Shown here piece by piece: positions 46,623 through 58,350 of a stretch of 64,000 nt of DNA. Location of the stretch: the NCBI GenBank assembly GCA_034401795.1, contig JAVVLW010001343.1, positions 1 through 64,000 of the forward strand, written 5' to 3'. Numbering within the stretch: position 1 is the first letter of the stretch; every line of letters begins with the position of its first letter. The position numbers and the translations under genes were made by a program. The notes beneath the pieces are model-generated. The model was given only the letters and a program-made list of their open reading frames with translations. It did no database searches and was not told where the DNA came from. The stretch comes from Chaetoderma sp. LZ-2023a. Its lineage: Eukaryota > Mollusca > Caudofoveata > Chaetodermatida > Chaetodermatidae.

Positions 46623-46752
46623 CACACGAGAGAATCTGTTAAGGAAGCCATGTTAACCATTTAACCCTTGAATGTTTTAAAATTTTCAATTCTTTCATAG
46701 AAAATATCCATTTGCAGACCAAGAGCAGGCGATTGTTGAAAATTTACAGTCA
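46623..46752 (+). repeat. Array tail plus half of an FB2 hairpin
   Basis: AGAGAATCTGTTAAGGAAGC ... ATATCCATTTGCAGACCAAG ... GAAAATTTACAGTCA. The same tail follows array 2 at 47330, where the FB2 hairpin is complete. Here the hairpin is cut after its left arm and the next base begins array 2. Confidence 0.8.
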
Positions 46753-47337
46753 GGCTTGACACACATGAGAGGTGACATGTCCAGCTTGACAATCATGAGA
46801 GGTGACATGTCCAGCTTGACACACATGAAAGATGACATGTCCAGCTTGACACGCATGAGAGGTGACATGTCCAGCTTAACACGCATGACAGGTGACATGT
46901 CCAGCTTGACACACATGAGAGGTGACATGTCCAGCTTGACATACATGAGAGGTGACATGTCAGGCTTGACATACATGAGAGGTGACATGTCCAGCTTGAC
47001 ACACATGACAGGTGACATGTCCAGCTTGACAATCATGAGGTGACATATCCAGCTTGACACACATGAGAGATGACATGTCCAACTTGACACACATGAGAGG
47101 TGACATGTCCAGCTTGACACGCATGACAGGTGACATGTCCAGCTTGACACACATGAGAGGTGACATGTCCAGCTTGACACACATGAGAGGTGACCTGTCC
47201 GGCCTGACACACATGAGAGGTGACATGTCCAGCTTGACACACATGAGAGGTGACATGTCAGGCTTGACACACATGAGAGGTGACATGTCCAGCTTGACAC
47301 GCATGACAGGTGACATGTTCAACTTGACACACATGAG
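46753..47337. repeat. 30-bp minisatellite, array 2 (~19 units)
   Basis: Same unit as array 1, beginning GGCTTGACACACATGAGAGG directly after the truncated FB2 arm. One unit at about 47030 has the same 2-bp deletion (AATCATGAGGTGACATATCC) as the one at 43330, suggesting block duplication. Confidence 0.95.
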
Positions 47338-47384
47338 AGAATCTGTTAAGGAAGCCATGTTAACCATTTCTTTCATAGAAAATA

Positions 47385-47490
47385 TCCATTTGCAGACCAA
47401 GAGCAGGCGATTGTTGAAAATTTACAGTCATTCCAGTGGTAAATTTACAAAAATAGGCTTCTCTTGGTCTGCAAATGGACATTTCAACTA
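47385..47490. repeat. FB2 foldback
   Basis: AATATCCATTTGCAGACCAA pairs with TTGGTCTGCAAATGGACATT across ACAGTCATTCCAGTGGTAAA. The core is shorter than the 33.8 kb copy because the GACTGGCTCGAT part is missing. Confidence 0.75.
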
Positions 47491-48006
47491 TTGTGACGTA
47501 AATTCGAGTTTTATTCTCTCGTCAACGCTTTTTGCCCAAACTGGTACATGTAAGTACCTAATGTGAAATTTTTTTGCCAAATGGATATATACGTCGTTTA
47601 TGGCAAATGAACATAGGTTTCCTAAAATTCTAGATAACCTCTGCATGTTACTATAGATACCTTATGTTTGATGCTGGACACTAAGCACACACTAATCCGA
47701 ATACTGAGCTTGCCGGCTCTCAGTCTTGCTGAATAAATAACACACTAGCTGGCACGCTGGATCTCCATCCTATAATCTGTGGAGAAAAACACAATGAGAT
47801 TATAACATTGAAGTATTTAAGTATACTTCACAGATAACAGGTTCTAGAACAAGATAGGTAACGAGGCTGAAATTGCTCGCCTGCAGCCTCAGCATTATGA
47901 ACCACAATCTCACAATACAGCTCATAAATAAGTTAACATGTTTCCAAAACAAACAAAACAACAAGAAGCATTTCAGTACAAATTTGAAGACGATATAAGA
48001 AATGTC
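47491..48006. other. Unassigned DNA
   Basis: No repeat family or ORF of note. Confidence 0.4.
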
Positions 48007-48580
48007 TTGTTGAATATTTTGGACTTAATGTGATTGGAAGCCATTGCCTTTTATATTGCTTTGGAAGCATTTAACGTTATTTCTGAGCTGTACTGTAGAT
48101 GAAGTGTCTTACGTTTTATGTCAATCAGCAAAGCAGTTTCAGAAATGTGTTTCTAGAAATAGCACAACATTCAACATAGCTAATGAGCAAATCAACCAAT
48201 CAGCTCGCTTTAAACTTATAACACAATGGACATGTCCAGTTTTACCCATGCCATGCCCATCTTTATCTAAGCTTCACGCACACCACGCTTGTGTTAAATC
48301 GATCGATCTCTGAACTCCCTGACAATTAATTTCAAGAAAACTATACATGTAATCTGTTGAATATCTTGAAACTAATTTAGGCAGCAACAGCGCCCAGTAA
48401 CATTAGTTTCAAAATATTCAACAGAATGTTTATTAAATGGTAAAGACATATTCGTACAAAGTGTCAGACTATTAAGCGTTAAGACTATATCGAGTCATGC
48501 ATGACGTCGTGATTAAGATGTCATCCTACACATCACATAGTTTATTGTGACGTCATATTATTGAGTGAGGAAATGGATTC
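48007..48580 (+). repeat. FB1 repeats: d-type fragment, then full FB1 with tail
   Basis: At 48007-48075 TTGTTGAATATTTTGGACTT is a d-type foldback start. At 48200-48353 lies the FB1 5' flank, and at 48354-48424 the hairpin with its left inner arm deleted (GGCAGCAACAGCGCCCAGT remains). The tail to about 48580 includes TTATTAAATGGTAAAGACAT and TGTGACGTCATATTA. Confidence 0.7.
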
Positions 48581-48952
48581 ATGAATTGATCAATCTAATG
48601 CAAGTCTTAAATTGTTATTTACCAGCCAGCAAAACATATATATATGGGTTAAATCAAAAACACACATGCATGTTACACACATTTTAGATACTGCAGTCAG
48701 TATAATATATCAGTGTCCACAATTTTGTTCATCAATTCATTGAGGCTGGTATGCCCATGCATGTGTACTGGACTCGGGTGTTGGCAGCTGCTGGCTTGAC
48801 AACGCCATGTAGTTTGGTCTTGAAGGATCCAGCATGAATGAACAGAAGCTGGTCAATGGAGTAGAAGAAAGTCGGTACACAACGTGTGTTCCAAGAAGTT
48901 TATCTTGACATGATCATTCCAGCTGAATGCAAGGATAACTTCATCTAACCAC
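48581..48952. other. Unassigned DNA
   Basis: AT-rich sequence without recognisable features. Confidence 0.4.
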
Positions 48953-49388
48953 TAGGCTTGCACGATTATTGCTTTCAGTAATCACGATCGATTATTTAAC
49001 AATAATCGCAATTACTCGATTAATCAGCTTGAGTACAAATTACCCAGTTGTAACAGCAAAAAAGGATGTCAATAACGAAAGCTGCAATGATGTTGAGAAA
49101 GGTCGATTTGCAGGCCAAGAGAAGACTATTTTTGAAAATGTATCACTGGAATGCCTGGCTTGATTCTCGAGCCAGTCATTCCAGTGACACATTTTCAAAA
49201 ATAGTCTTCACTTGGCCTGCAAATGGACATGCATTCGCTGAGCAAAATGTAAATTTCCGTGACCGATCGCAATAAAGAATAATTAAAAGTTAGGTTTTGA
49301 AATATTTTATGCCGTAGATATATTCACGATTATTCGATTTAAAAAATAATCGCGATTTTCGATTTAATCCCATAATCGCGCAAGCCTA
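48953..49388. mobile_element. Non-autonomous hAT-type element, copy B (436 bp)
   Basis: Ends TAGGCTTGCACGATTATTGC and AATCGCGCAAGCCTA are inverted copies. The flanks CTAACCAC (48945-48952) and CTAACCAG (49389-49396) are an 8-bp target duplication with one mismatch. A near-perfect FB2 hairpin occupies 49098-49232 (TTTGCAGGCCAAGAGAAGAC ... GTCTTCACTTGGCCTGCAAA). Same family as 37486-38256. Confidence 0.88.
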
Positions 49389-49396
49389 CTAACCAG

Positions 49397-51339
49397 CTTC
49401 AGATTACTGACAATGAGCTTAAGCTGCGGATGCTGTGTTACATTCACTCATCACTGGCTTTCACAGAAGTGACGTTGCACGCTTGGTGGCAGACATATGC
49501 TGCTATATGAGTTCATTTGACATCCAATGTTGTCTGTGTCAGTAACATGATCTATTGATACATCCGACAATATTTGGTGGCAGTCATAGCCTTATATCCT
49601 TTGAGTTAATTTGACATCTAGGGTTATCAGTGCTAGTAAGGCTGATTGATCTATTGATACAGCTGACACTACGGTATATCATAATAGAGGCCTCTCATTT
49701 ATGTTAGGTTTGCAGCTCATTGATGGATATTACTATCAAAACTAAATGTGATTTCTGTGTACTAAAAATGTTTTACAAAATGGATCTTTCGAGTCTCTCT
49801 GAATTTTATTACACCATTACTGTACCATCATTGTACACTGATTGTCTACTTTTGCTGCTGACTCCATCTACAGGCCCCTTCCATGAGACAATGAAAAGCA
49901 ATTCCATGTAAGTAAGAATCTGGGGGGTAGGCAGTCAGAAGTAAGCAATATTTACATTTGAAATGCCTGACATAAGACTTAGGACCACATATGAAAAACT
50001 GTTCATGCCTGACATTTACGCTCTCAGTATAGAGTTCCTCTACAAATAAATGCAAACCTTGTTCCCTGTGATAATGACTACAGCATCAAAGCAGTGTGTT
50101 TTCAGTTCTATACTGGTCAACAGCAAGCTGTGTATAACAGCAATTTTGCATGGTCAAAGTAACCTGGGTGAATCACCAGCTAGCTAAGTACTACTTGCTT
50201 TCATAATTGTCTAAGAATTCATCCTGAATTCTCTGTTTCTGTAAGATCAACTCCTGATGCAGCTTTATATAGTCATGCAAATGTGGCAGATGTCGCTTCA
50301 ATTGAAAAGCTATGTCATCATCAGCCTCTCTTCCAGAGCAGACAATTGCGTACTTAACTGGATACTTGTCTCGATTATGCCATTTGTACTACAACACTTC
50401 AAGCATAAGGCTAATAAGAGATAGATTCTCACAAATATGGCAGTTACAGTTGTCTTCACAGATGTCTTACAAGATCTAAGTACATATGCGTATTGAGTAA
50501 TATGACATGCTTCTGTGATTTGATCAGGTTCCTCAAAGTACCAAAGCTAATAGAAAATGTATCTTAGCAAATTAATTTGTAGCAGCTTCATGGAAAAGTG
50601 AGACAAAACCAGTTTCAAAAGAAAATAATTCCTGACTTTGTGTCTCTTTGTTAGCATCACAATTGTAATCCTTTCCATGATAAACTGTATTTTTGGGTTC
50701 TGCACATTCATGTCCAACTTATATTATTTCTTTCTTAGACATATAAGAAGTGTTTATGGTCTTCACTAAGTACCAGAACTTCTTCCACCAGTCTGGTATA
50801 GGGTCTTGAATTGTGGATTATGTTGAATTATTATGAGCTGCTTGGTGCGATGAGAAATCTAACATCCTCACCTTTAGATAGCTTTGATATACAGTCACAT
50901 ACTACTCCTTGGTTACATATCTTTCACACATTTAACACGCTTTTCTAGGGACTGTCTGTTTTTTAATAATTTGGTATTCAGTGGTCACTGGCAGTGTATT
51001 AGCTAAGCTGCCATAGAGTCTCTACTGCAGAGCTGTGCTCATAAAAAGTGATGAACTATTATTAAAACCATCTACTGTCCAATAAATCCAATTCTGTCCG
51101 TAATGCAAAAACTTTGGGCTCATGATACTAGTCAGGGAATAAATCCCCAGATTAAATTTATGATACATTAGATAGCATTTAATTATAAGTAGATGGTATC
51201 TTACTGGGGATTTGTTCGCCATTGCTGATTGTCCAGAGTGAAAATGTTTTGATATTTTCCGCGTTACGGACGGAATTGTCAATGCAGATCCCCTATAATA
51301 CTGATCATATTAGGAAAACATTTACATTTATATGATTTG
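49397..51339. other. Unassigned intergenic DNA, ~1.9 kb
   Basis: ORFs here are under 70 codons apart from one domain-free 86-codon frame. No element ends or tandem repeats stand out. A decayed gene cannot be excluded. Confidence 0.4.
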
Positions 51340-51840
51340 ACCAATATATCAACATTTTTGCTGTCAAAAGCACTCAATTAATAGATGCTCAATTTTGATT
51401 GGTCGATGGCTGGCCATGTCTTTCAAGAATCAGTATTCCTTTAATAAACTTTAATGGCATTTAGTTCCTATCGGCCAAATAACTGCAGCGGGCCTGGAGA
51501 TCTTTGTGAAAAATTTACATGTAGCACAAAGGAAGTTTTTGCCTCTATGGAAACCCCCAAGTCTGATACATTAGCGATGTAATGAATTTCTTTGGCAACA
51601 TCATCTAGATCTTCATCAAATTCATGCAACAACTGGCCTTTCCTGCCCAACAAGCAGACAATGTTTTATCTAGGCACTTCAGACAGGTGTCGATTTGAGG
51701 TCTTTCATTGATGCTGGCATTATGACATATATGAGAGGAAACCAAACCTGTTCACAGCAACTACATCAAATAAAAATATTCAATATGGTTGCCACACAAG
51801 CTACATCTTGATTGGTCAACACAATGTTTCTCATGTTGCT
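51340..51840 (+). repeat. Fragments of the Helentron-like long-unit repeat
   Basis: CTTTAATAAACTTTAATGGC, ATTTAGTTCCTATCGGCCAA and AAAATATTCAATATGGTTGC plus ACAAGCTACATCTTGATTGG match phrases of the 26.3-28 and 42-43 kb copies. Strongly decayed. Confidence 0.5.
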
Positions 51841-52168
51841 CATGGCACATAAACATTGGGGATCCCAGAGTCCCCAAATCCTGAAACATGGGCAGTGGTG
51901 TAGTCACAAAGTTTGAGCATCCGGAGCGCTAGGCAGCAGCAGGAGTGCGAGGAGGGGTGACAATATTATTTCTACGGGGTAGGTGTCTGAGCAGGCGGAG
52001 CAAAGCTCTGGCGCACTCTGCACCCCCCCTCCACCACTGAATTTGTTTTAAACATATTTAATTGTACTAATAATACAACGGGATTTGGCACAAGTTCTAG
52101 CAACTTATCTAGGCCCTCTCCCTACATAATCAATAACACGCCAAGATACTCAAACTAAAACATATATA

Positions 52169-52171
<3 letters not shown>

Positions 52172-52239
<68 letters not shown>
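52172..52239. repeat. (GA)n microsatellite 3
   Basis: About 68 bp of GA repeat. Confidence 0.95.
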
Positions 52240-52242
<3 letters not shown>

Positions 52243-52722
52243 TAGAGAGATGTTTTATGTTATACTAATTACAATAACATTATTGTTCAATAACACAAAT
52301 TTAGTAAAGGCAATCATCTTGGCAATAGTAAATATGATGTTGATATTCTCAACAATAACAAAAGCATGATACAAACAATGATAATAAAAATAAATAAATG
52401 AAAAATAAATTACTAGTTCATTCGCATCACTTCTACCGATAGGGATGGAGTCTTGGAAATATGTTTACGAAAAGTACATCGCTCCATAAGACAGACAGAC
52501 ATATGTCAAAATCTGCCAGTGAATATGGGGGTCCCAAGCAGAAATTTGGGAGTTCCACATTTATGTGGGCTAATATTACAGGAAAATGTAAGCTGACTTT
52601 ACATATGAAAACCCGCTATCGGTGATACGCCTCAATGACCATTCAGGTGTGAATTACTTAACCCCTCTTGTGTCAACTTAACCCTTTAATGGTCAAACTG
52701 ACCAAAAAAACACCTTACAGTG

Positions 52723-53251
52723 TAGTGTTGTTCCGATTAATCGATTTGATCGATGATTGATTGGTTTTCATGTTCAACCAACCGATCGATCATGATTTCA
52801 GAAATCGATTTTGGTTGTTTAGAAATTGACTAATATATTTTAACTGGTCAAGCTAGAAAATTAACATTTTTTGGAAAAGAATTTAAATTTAATTGTTACA
52901 ACTATATAGTATTCCTCCTTAGTCTAAGACATTAATTCTTTCAGCACTGAAATAGTATGTTAATTTCAAAGCAACCATACCAATAGCATGTTGAATATTT
53001 TGAAACTAATTTGACTGCAACAGCTTCCAGTCAAATTAGTTTCAAAATATTCAACAGATAATTTCTTAAATTATTAAGTCCGTCATACCTGCGACTTGGT
53101 TTGAAAGGGGTTATTATCCTTGAACATGCTATAATCACTGCATTCAAAATGGATAAAAATGAGAACCTGTTATGATCAATCATTAATTGATTATTGGTTA
53201 GTATATAAAACCAATCATCGATCACAAAAATCGTACCAATTCCCAACACTA
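52723..53251. mobile_element. Non-autonomous hAT-type element (529 bp)
   Basis: Ends TAGTGTTGTTCCGATTAATC and its counterpart ...CCAATTCCCAACACTA. Perfect 8-bp target duplication TTACAGTG at 52715-52722 and 53252-53259. Subterminal ATCGATGATTGATTGGTTTT is mirrored by AAAACCAATCATCGAT. An FB1 hairpin (52989-53057, inner arms GACTGCAACAGC / CTTCCAGTC) lies in the middle. No ORF of note. Confidence 0.88.
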
Positions 53252-53269
53252 TTACAGTGGTCTTCAGAC

Positions 53270-53385
53270 ATGGCTATTTATTTCAAAGACCTAGAGAAGA
53301 GTATTTTGAATATATTTACCACTAGAATTCTAGTGGTAAATTTTCAAAAATAATCTCTTGGCCTGCAGATAGACACTGGATAAGT
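53270..53385. repeat. FB2 foldback, shortened core
   Basis: ATTTACCACTAGAATTCTAG and TGGTAAATTTTCAAAAATAA form a tight hairpin at its centre; outer arms AGACCTAGAGAAGAGTATTT / AATCTCTTGGCCTGCAGATA are weaker. Confidence 0.7.
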
Positions 53386-53418
53386 AAACATAAATTTTCT
53401 TTACCATTACCCTTTTAT

Positions 53419-53502
53419 GCTGTTGAATATTTTGAAACTAATTTAACTGGGAGCCTTTGTTGCCTAGGATCCGGTCAATTTTGTTTCAAAATATTCAATA
53501 GA
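53419..53502. repeat. FB1 foldback
   Basis: GCTGTTGAATATTTTGAAAC pairs with GTTTCAAAATATTCAATAG; inner arms AACTGGGAGCCTTTGTTGCC / GGATCCGGTCAATT pair only partly. Confidence 0.7.
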
Positions 53503-54419
53503 TTACATGTATAATTACCTTGAAACGGGAAATTCCTAAATATTAAAACAAGAACACTGAAGTATACAATTGGCAGATTGCCAAAGCAAACTTGGCATGG
53601 TTTGTAATTCACATATTCAGTAAGGCACGAACAAACAAGTGTAACCAATCAAACATGGAAAATCTTACCAAACCGCGGATAGTCTGATCTTGAAATTTTT
53701 TTCGAAATGAAACTAGTAATGATGCAGATAGTACTCTTGCATAGTATATAACTCTGCTGTAAAATTTTGTTGATATCTGGTGAGACATTGTTGAAAATGA
53801 GTGGTCCATAAAAAACTACAACAAAACAAACATGAAAAAAGTTCATAGTTCAAAACCGTTAAAAAGTAGTAGAAATTGCCCAAAATCTTATCAGTAATGA
53901 TGCAGATATGTATTGCATAGAACACTTAGAACTGTAAAGTTTCTGTGAAATCGGAATGACCATAGTTCAGCTACATGGTCCATAAACAACATTCGCCCAA
54001 AAAACATGGTACAGTAAAATTTTGTCGATATCCATTGTTGAAAAAGAATGGTTCATAAACAAGAAGTATTTTTAAGTTACCGCAGGATCAGGCTGCCGCA
54101 GGACCCGGTCTGCCCAGGACTAAATATTCTGCGGAAAAATAATGTCCAAGCCATGTACATATATATAGAATTAGATTGACCATTTAACCTCTGGCCACTA
54201 CCCTCAGATTGACTCAAGAACAAAATATTTGTTGTACTGTAGTCTACCAACTACAAGCTTCAAAATGATATGTGACATGACCACATTTGATAAAATTTAT
54301 TTTCTGCCCACCATTTCCCCCACCCCTGCCCCTGGGGGGAGGGGGGGGGGGGGGGGGGGGCGTGATATCAAAATTCCAATGTGCCATGCACATTCCTGGC
54401 CATATGTGTAATCATACCA
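53503..54419. other. Unassigned DNA with a diverged direct repeat
   Basis: GTAAAATTTTGTTGATATCT (about 53758) and GTAAAATTTTGTCGATATCC (about 54015), each followed by ATTGTTGAAAA and GGTCCATAAA/GGTTCATAAA. A long poly-G tract is at about 54336-54360. Confidence 0.45.
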
Positions 54420-54675
54420 AAAGGTTTTTTGCTGGCCCTTCTCTGTACATTCTCAATGCTGACCACATCTTTTTCCTAAGTGGGTGCCATACTGTGTTCT
54501 CATACTCTAGGTGCGGTCGCACCAGTGCCTTGTACAGCCAATTGAAGCTCTCCGAGTCCAGGTATACAAATGATCACTGGATCATCCTCATGATTTGTGT
54601 TGCCTTATTCATCTTTTCATTTACATGCTGCTCAAAGGTTAGTCTGCTGTCAATATCAATGCCCAGTAGTCATGG
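54420..54675 (-). pseudogene. LINE reverse-transcriptase C-terminal fragment
   Basis: On the minus strand: LGIDIDSRLTFEQHVNEKMN, then LYKALVRPHLEYENTVWHP. These are the post-palm 'thumb' motifs (LGV...LTFxxH, LYKxLVRPHLEY) of CR1/L2-type non-LTR elements. A stop separates them. It probably belongs to the same copy as 56935-57893, whose coding continues towards this fragment. Confidence 0.75.
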
Positions 54676-55189
54676 GCAGTATTACCGATACATCGATATA
54701 AATCGATACAAATACAGTTGCAATACGTATCGTGATACATTCGCCGTGAACCGATATCTTTGTGGAAAAAACGTCAATCTTCACTATTTCATGAGATTCT
54801 GATAAATATGCCAAAATACTCGCAAAAAGAGTTACTGCTTACTTATTTTAGTTACAGGCGTTTACACGGAAAATGGTTACTATAAATAATACAACGAAAA
54901 TCTCTGTGATTTCGGCCCAAACAAACTCGGCCAGAGGCAATGTAGATTTTCTTTGCTTAAATCAGGGCCCGACCTACCCATTCACCAATTCGTTTTTGAG
55001 AATAATTCTCACTGCTGCCGAATAAAACACAAATCTAGGCGAGTTTCTGGTGAACACAAAATAACACTAACACAATTCATCAAATGGAGCTGGCGAACAG
55101 CTTTTCTGCAAACACGAACGTATTTATGTAGTTTCCAGTAAACCTGAAACTAGCGATCGCGCCTAACCGAAGTCATAGACTAATTATAT
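54676..55189. other. Unassigned; possible hAT-type left end
   Basis: TAGTCATGGGCAGTATTACC at about 54667, followed by CGATAC/CGATAT repeats, resembles the left end of the 44049 hAT-type element. I could not find a matching right end before the LINE resumes. Confidence 0.3.
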
Positions 55190-55430
55190 CACAGGCCTTT
55201 GAATTTTCATCCATCCATCCCTCTACCACATATCCCCCCTACTATATATAATAGTTGATTGGTTGGTTTGTAGTCAGAACCATGATGTCAGTGGCTTTTG
55301 ACAACAAACCAACCAATCAGATTTCTGACAATGGTGCCCATAGATGAAGGTGTCATACCTTGTGTATATTATATATAGTAGGGGGGATATGTGGTAGAGG
55401 GATGGATGGACGAAAATTCAAAGGCTTGTG
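55190..55430. mobile_element. 241-bp MITE with long inverted repeats
   Basis: CACAGGCCTTTGAATTTTCA... and its complement at the right end form ~64-bp arms with two mismatches (both include CCCTCTACCACATATCCCCC). ATTATAT on each side (55183-55189, 55431-55437) is a likely target duplication. A second nested inverted repeat, GATTGGTTGGTTTGT / ACAAACCAACCAATC, lies inside. Confidence 0.85.
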
Positions 55431-55437
55431 ATTATAT

Positions 55438-56934
55438 AAAGACGTGACAGACTGTACTACGGCGTAATACCAAATTTATAAACAGCGCCACCTGAAGTTA
55501 GTCACGGTAAACCGCACCTTTAGTATGGAAATGATGTTTATGACTGTACGTTACTCGAAACATAGTTATCCCACTTGAATACCGCTTTTTCACCGATAGT
55601 TTACCTCGACTATCGACAGGGGGTGAATTGCGCAAGTGACGTCAACTTGGCACGTCTTTATATGGTTATACTCGGCTACATTACATTGCAATATAGTGAA
55701 TCCGAAAGCTACCAAATGTCGCAAAAAGAAAATCACTAAATCACCACGCGAAAATCTAATGAGATATTGGTACATTTTACAACGTTAGGGGCACATAGTG
55801 TTTTATAGCTAGCCCTGAACTAGTCTTTCTTATTAGAGCACCGATGGGGTTATTGCGGTAGCGGGCACGAATCTGCTACGTTGTGCGTCATATCATCAAT
55901 CAAAACCACACCATATGCATGTTTTACTAAAAAAGTGTCTACATTAGTCAAGCATCGATACACCTATGGTATATTTTGACAGATTTAATCCATAATTTGC
56001 GTTTAATCGCTGTCTGTTCATTACGAACACAGGTGATGCGTAGAAGTGATAATGCAGTTGCTTACGGCTGATGTCAGTTAAATAATCTGCAAATAAATAT
56101 GACATTCGGTTGTTTTCAAATTCACTACTTTCCACTCTTGTTAACCGAAAATTCCTGATTGTACAGCATGTGAAACGTTTCCGTTTTGGAACAGTCTCCT
56201 GTGGTTGGTTAAAAGTTTTGCCAGAAAGAAGATGGCATCGCAGAGTAAAGTAAACTAATTTTTCGTTCGAAAAAAGCGACCTATCGAATTAAATAACGAT
56301 GATGCAGATACACATGCACCCAACTTAAATGCCTACATTCAAGTTTTATTTGACAATGACAGTCAAGCCATGATTAAATGTTTCTGAGCATGTTTATTAC
56401 TTATTGATCAGAGACCCACTCACCTGATGAAGCGTCTAATTCTAACTCTTACATTGTACATGCTGACCATCAACTAAGAAAATTCAAAAATAGGCTAATC
56501 TACTGGCTAATACATGTAAGTTCTGACTGATAGGTCTGGCCCTGTAAATCGCTATATTTTAAATATTTTTTCAGCAAACATTGATGTTACTGGGCGTGAA
56601 ATTGTTGAAAACAGATGACGGATGCAATACATTCTTTGTCATCATTTTTATTTTGCTTGACCCACTTGGAATTGTAATATACTGCTTGTAAATAGCCGTA
56701 AACCAGCCCAGAATTGCGAGAAAACCCATAGTTGGAAGGGTACGAGTTTTCTTGGGTCGAAATTGCGGTAAATACATGCAGTGATATCGAGTCAGCTTTG
56801 CAGAAAGTAAATTATACCCCAGTGCGGAGTACGCGAACAAAAAATAGGGGGTTGCTATATGTACCGCATGGAATTCCATGAGACTACCGATGTTTGCCGA
56901 GTCTTTAGTTTTGGGCCACATAAATAATGAAAGT
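55438..56934. other. Unassigned DNA between two LINE pieces
   Basis: ORFs up to 128 codons here lack recognisable domains. This sequence separates two apparently collinear pieces of a minus-strand LINE, so at least part of it was inserted. Confidence 0.4.
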
Positions 56935-57893
56935 GCAGAAGCCAAGTGTTTGACCATTCAGCCAGCTCATCTAAGTCTGCTTGTAAAAGGGCATGGTCCT
57001 CTTCTTCAATAATCGCTCTAAAAATCTGTGTCATCTCCGAATAAGTGTATATCTGACATTACACGATTGGCAAATCATTTATGTAGATGACAAAAAGTAG
57101 AGGGCCTAAGACGCTGCCTTGGGGAATCCCACTTGTCACATCCATCAAACTAGACTCTTCACCAACCATGAATTGAATCATCTACTCTATATGCCCGTAT
57201 TTTGTCCATGAGTCTCCTATATGGAACGGTATCAAAGGCTTTCTTGAAATCATTTCATTTCCATGTTTCGTACTATATCTGTGAAGATCAACAATTTCTC
57301 TTCCACACTGTCCTCACACTCTTTAAACCTTTCTCTACAATTTACATTCATTAATTCCATTTTCATTTTAACAAAATCACCTTTATCATAATATATTCTT
57401 TCTTTAGGCATGTCCTTACATTCAGTGTAGCAGGAAAAGTTGAATGATACTCTATGTTCCCTACCATTCTTTCCTCATTTGCTAGGACCAAGTCCATCAC
57501 ACTAGGTTCAGCACCAATTCTGCCCCTGGTTGCCTCACGGAAGAGGAACGAATCTAGAACTCCTTTCACAAACTTAAATTCTTCACTCGATTTGGAGCTC
57601 CAATTCTTCCAGTCTATACCTGGGTAATTAAAGACTCCCATTATCAGAACATGACTTCTTCCTCGTGAGCTCGCTTCACTGATCAAGTTGAGTAGCTTCT
57701 CATTATTTTCCTCTAGTCCGCTACCACTGCGGTACACACATCCTATTAGTAGTCTTTCTCCCGTCATTAGGCTGATCTCAGCAAATACTGCTTCATTGAA
57801 AGTCGAGTTAACTTGGACAGGAGTTGCTATCAGTGATCTGTGTATGTACAATGCAACTCCCCTGCCTATGTTATTAGATACATTTGTGTTCAT
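56935..57893 (-). pseudogene. CR1/L2-type LINE fragment: endonuclease, linker, RT core
   Basis: Minus strand 57893-57420 reads an apurinic-type endonuclease (RGVALYIHRSL, GCVYRSGSG, LIMGVFNYPGIDW, VMDLVLANEE). The catalytic GDFN motif has D changed to V. A linker (GDFVKMKMELMNVN, RERFKECEDSVEEK) follows. Then NDFKKAFDTVPYRRLMDKIR and [20 protein letters not shown] near 57080-57260 are RT motifs; the piece between linker and AFDTV is deleted. The FADD region is frameshifted (SEMTQIF) and LDELAEWSNTWLLHF ends the fragment. Confidence 0.8.
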
Positions 57894-58316
57894 AATTTTC
57901 TAGTGCGATCTCTGCCGCATTTATCTTGTAACGTTAATCTTTCAGCTTTACTTCAGTGATATCTATTATCTTTGCCTGTCTTTCAATAACCAATAATTTT
58001 AATTCATCAATTTTATTCATCATACAATCAGTGTTAGTATACAGGCACGAAAGGGAATTTTGCTTAAAACTTGTATTTACAGAACTATTTACAGACAGTG
58101 GTCCGTTCTTTGGCGCTAATTATCTGCTCTGTCCAGCGGTGGACCCCTTACATTTAACATAAAATAAACATATAATTCAGTAATAGTTGGATCATGGGTG
58201 AAGATAATATAATATTTACATGTATACATTTAAGACAATAGACAATTAACATACACACACGCACGCACACACACACACATGGGAATGGGGAAAACACATG
58301 CATATCTTGTTTACAA

Positions 58317-58317
<1 letters not shown>
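57894..58317. other. Unassigned DNA; CA-rich patch
   Basis: A CACACGCACGCACACACACA patch at about 58255-58279. Possible upstream continuation of the endonuclease ORF is out of frame. Confidence 0.4.

Positions 58318-58350
<33 letters not shown>

Noticed and set aside
42943..47566. Long ORFs of LTHMRGDMSS-type decapeptide repeats on both strands
   Set aside because: The 30-bp unit is divisible by three and lacks stops in several frames on both strands, so long ORFs are expected by construction. Unit-level 2-bp deletions change frame with no sign of constraint.
56571..56957. 128-codon minus-strand ORF between LINE pieces
   Set aside because: No recognisable domain; its first residues overlap the out-of-frame end of the LINE fragment, so it is probably incidental.
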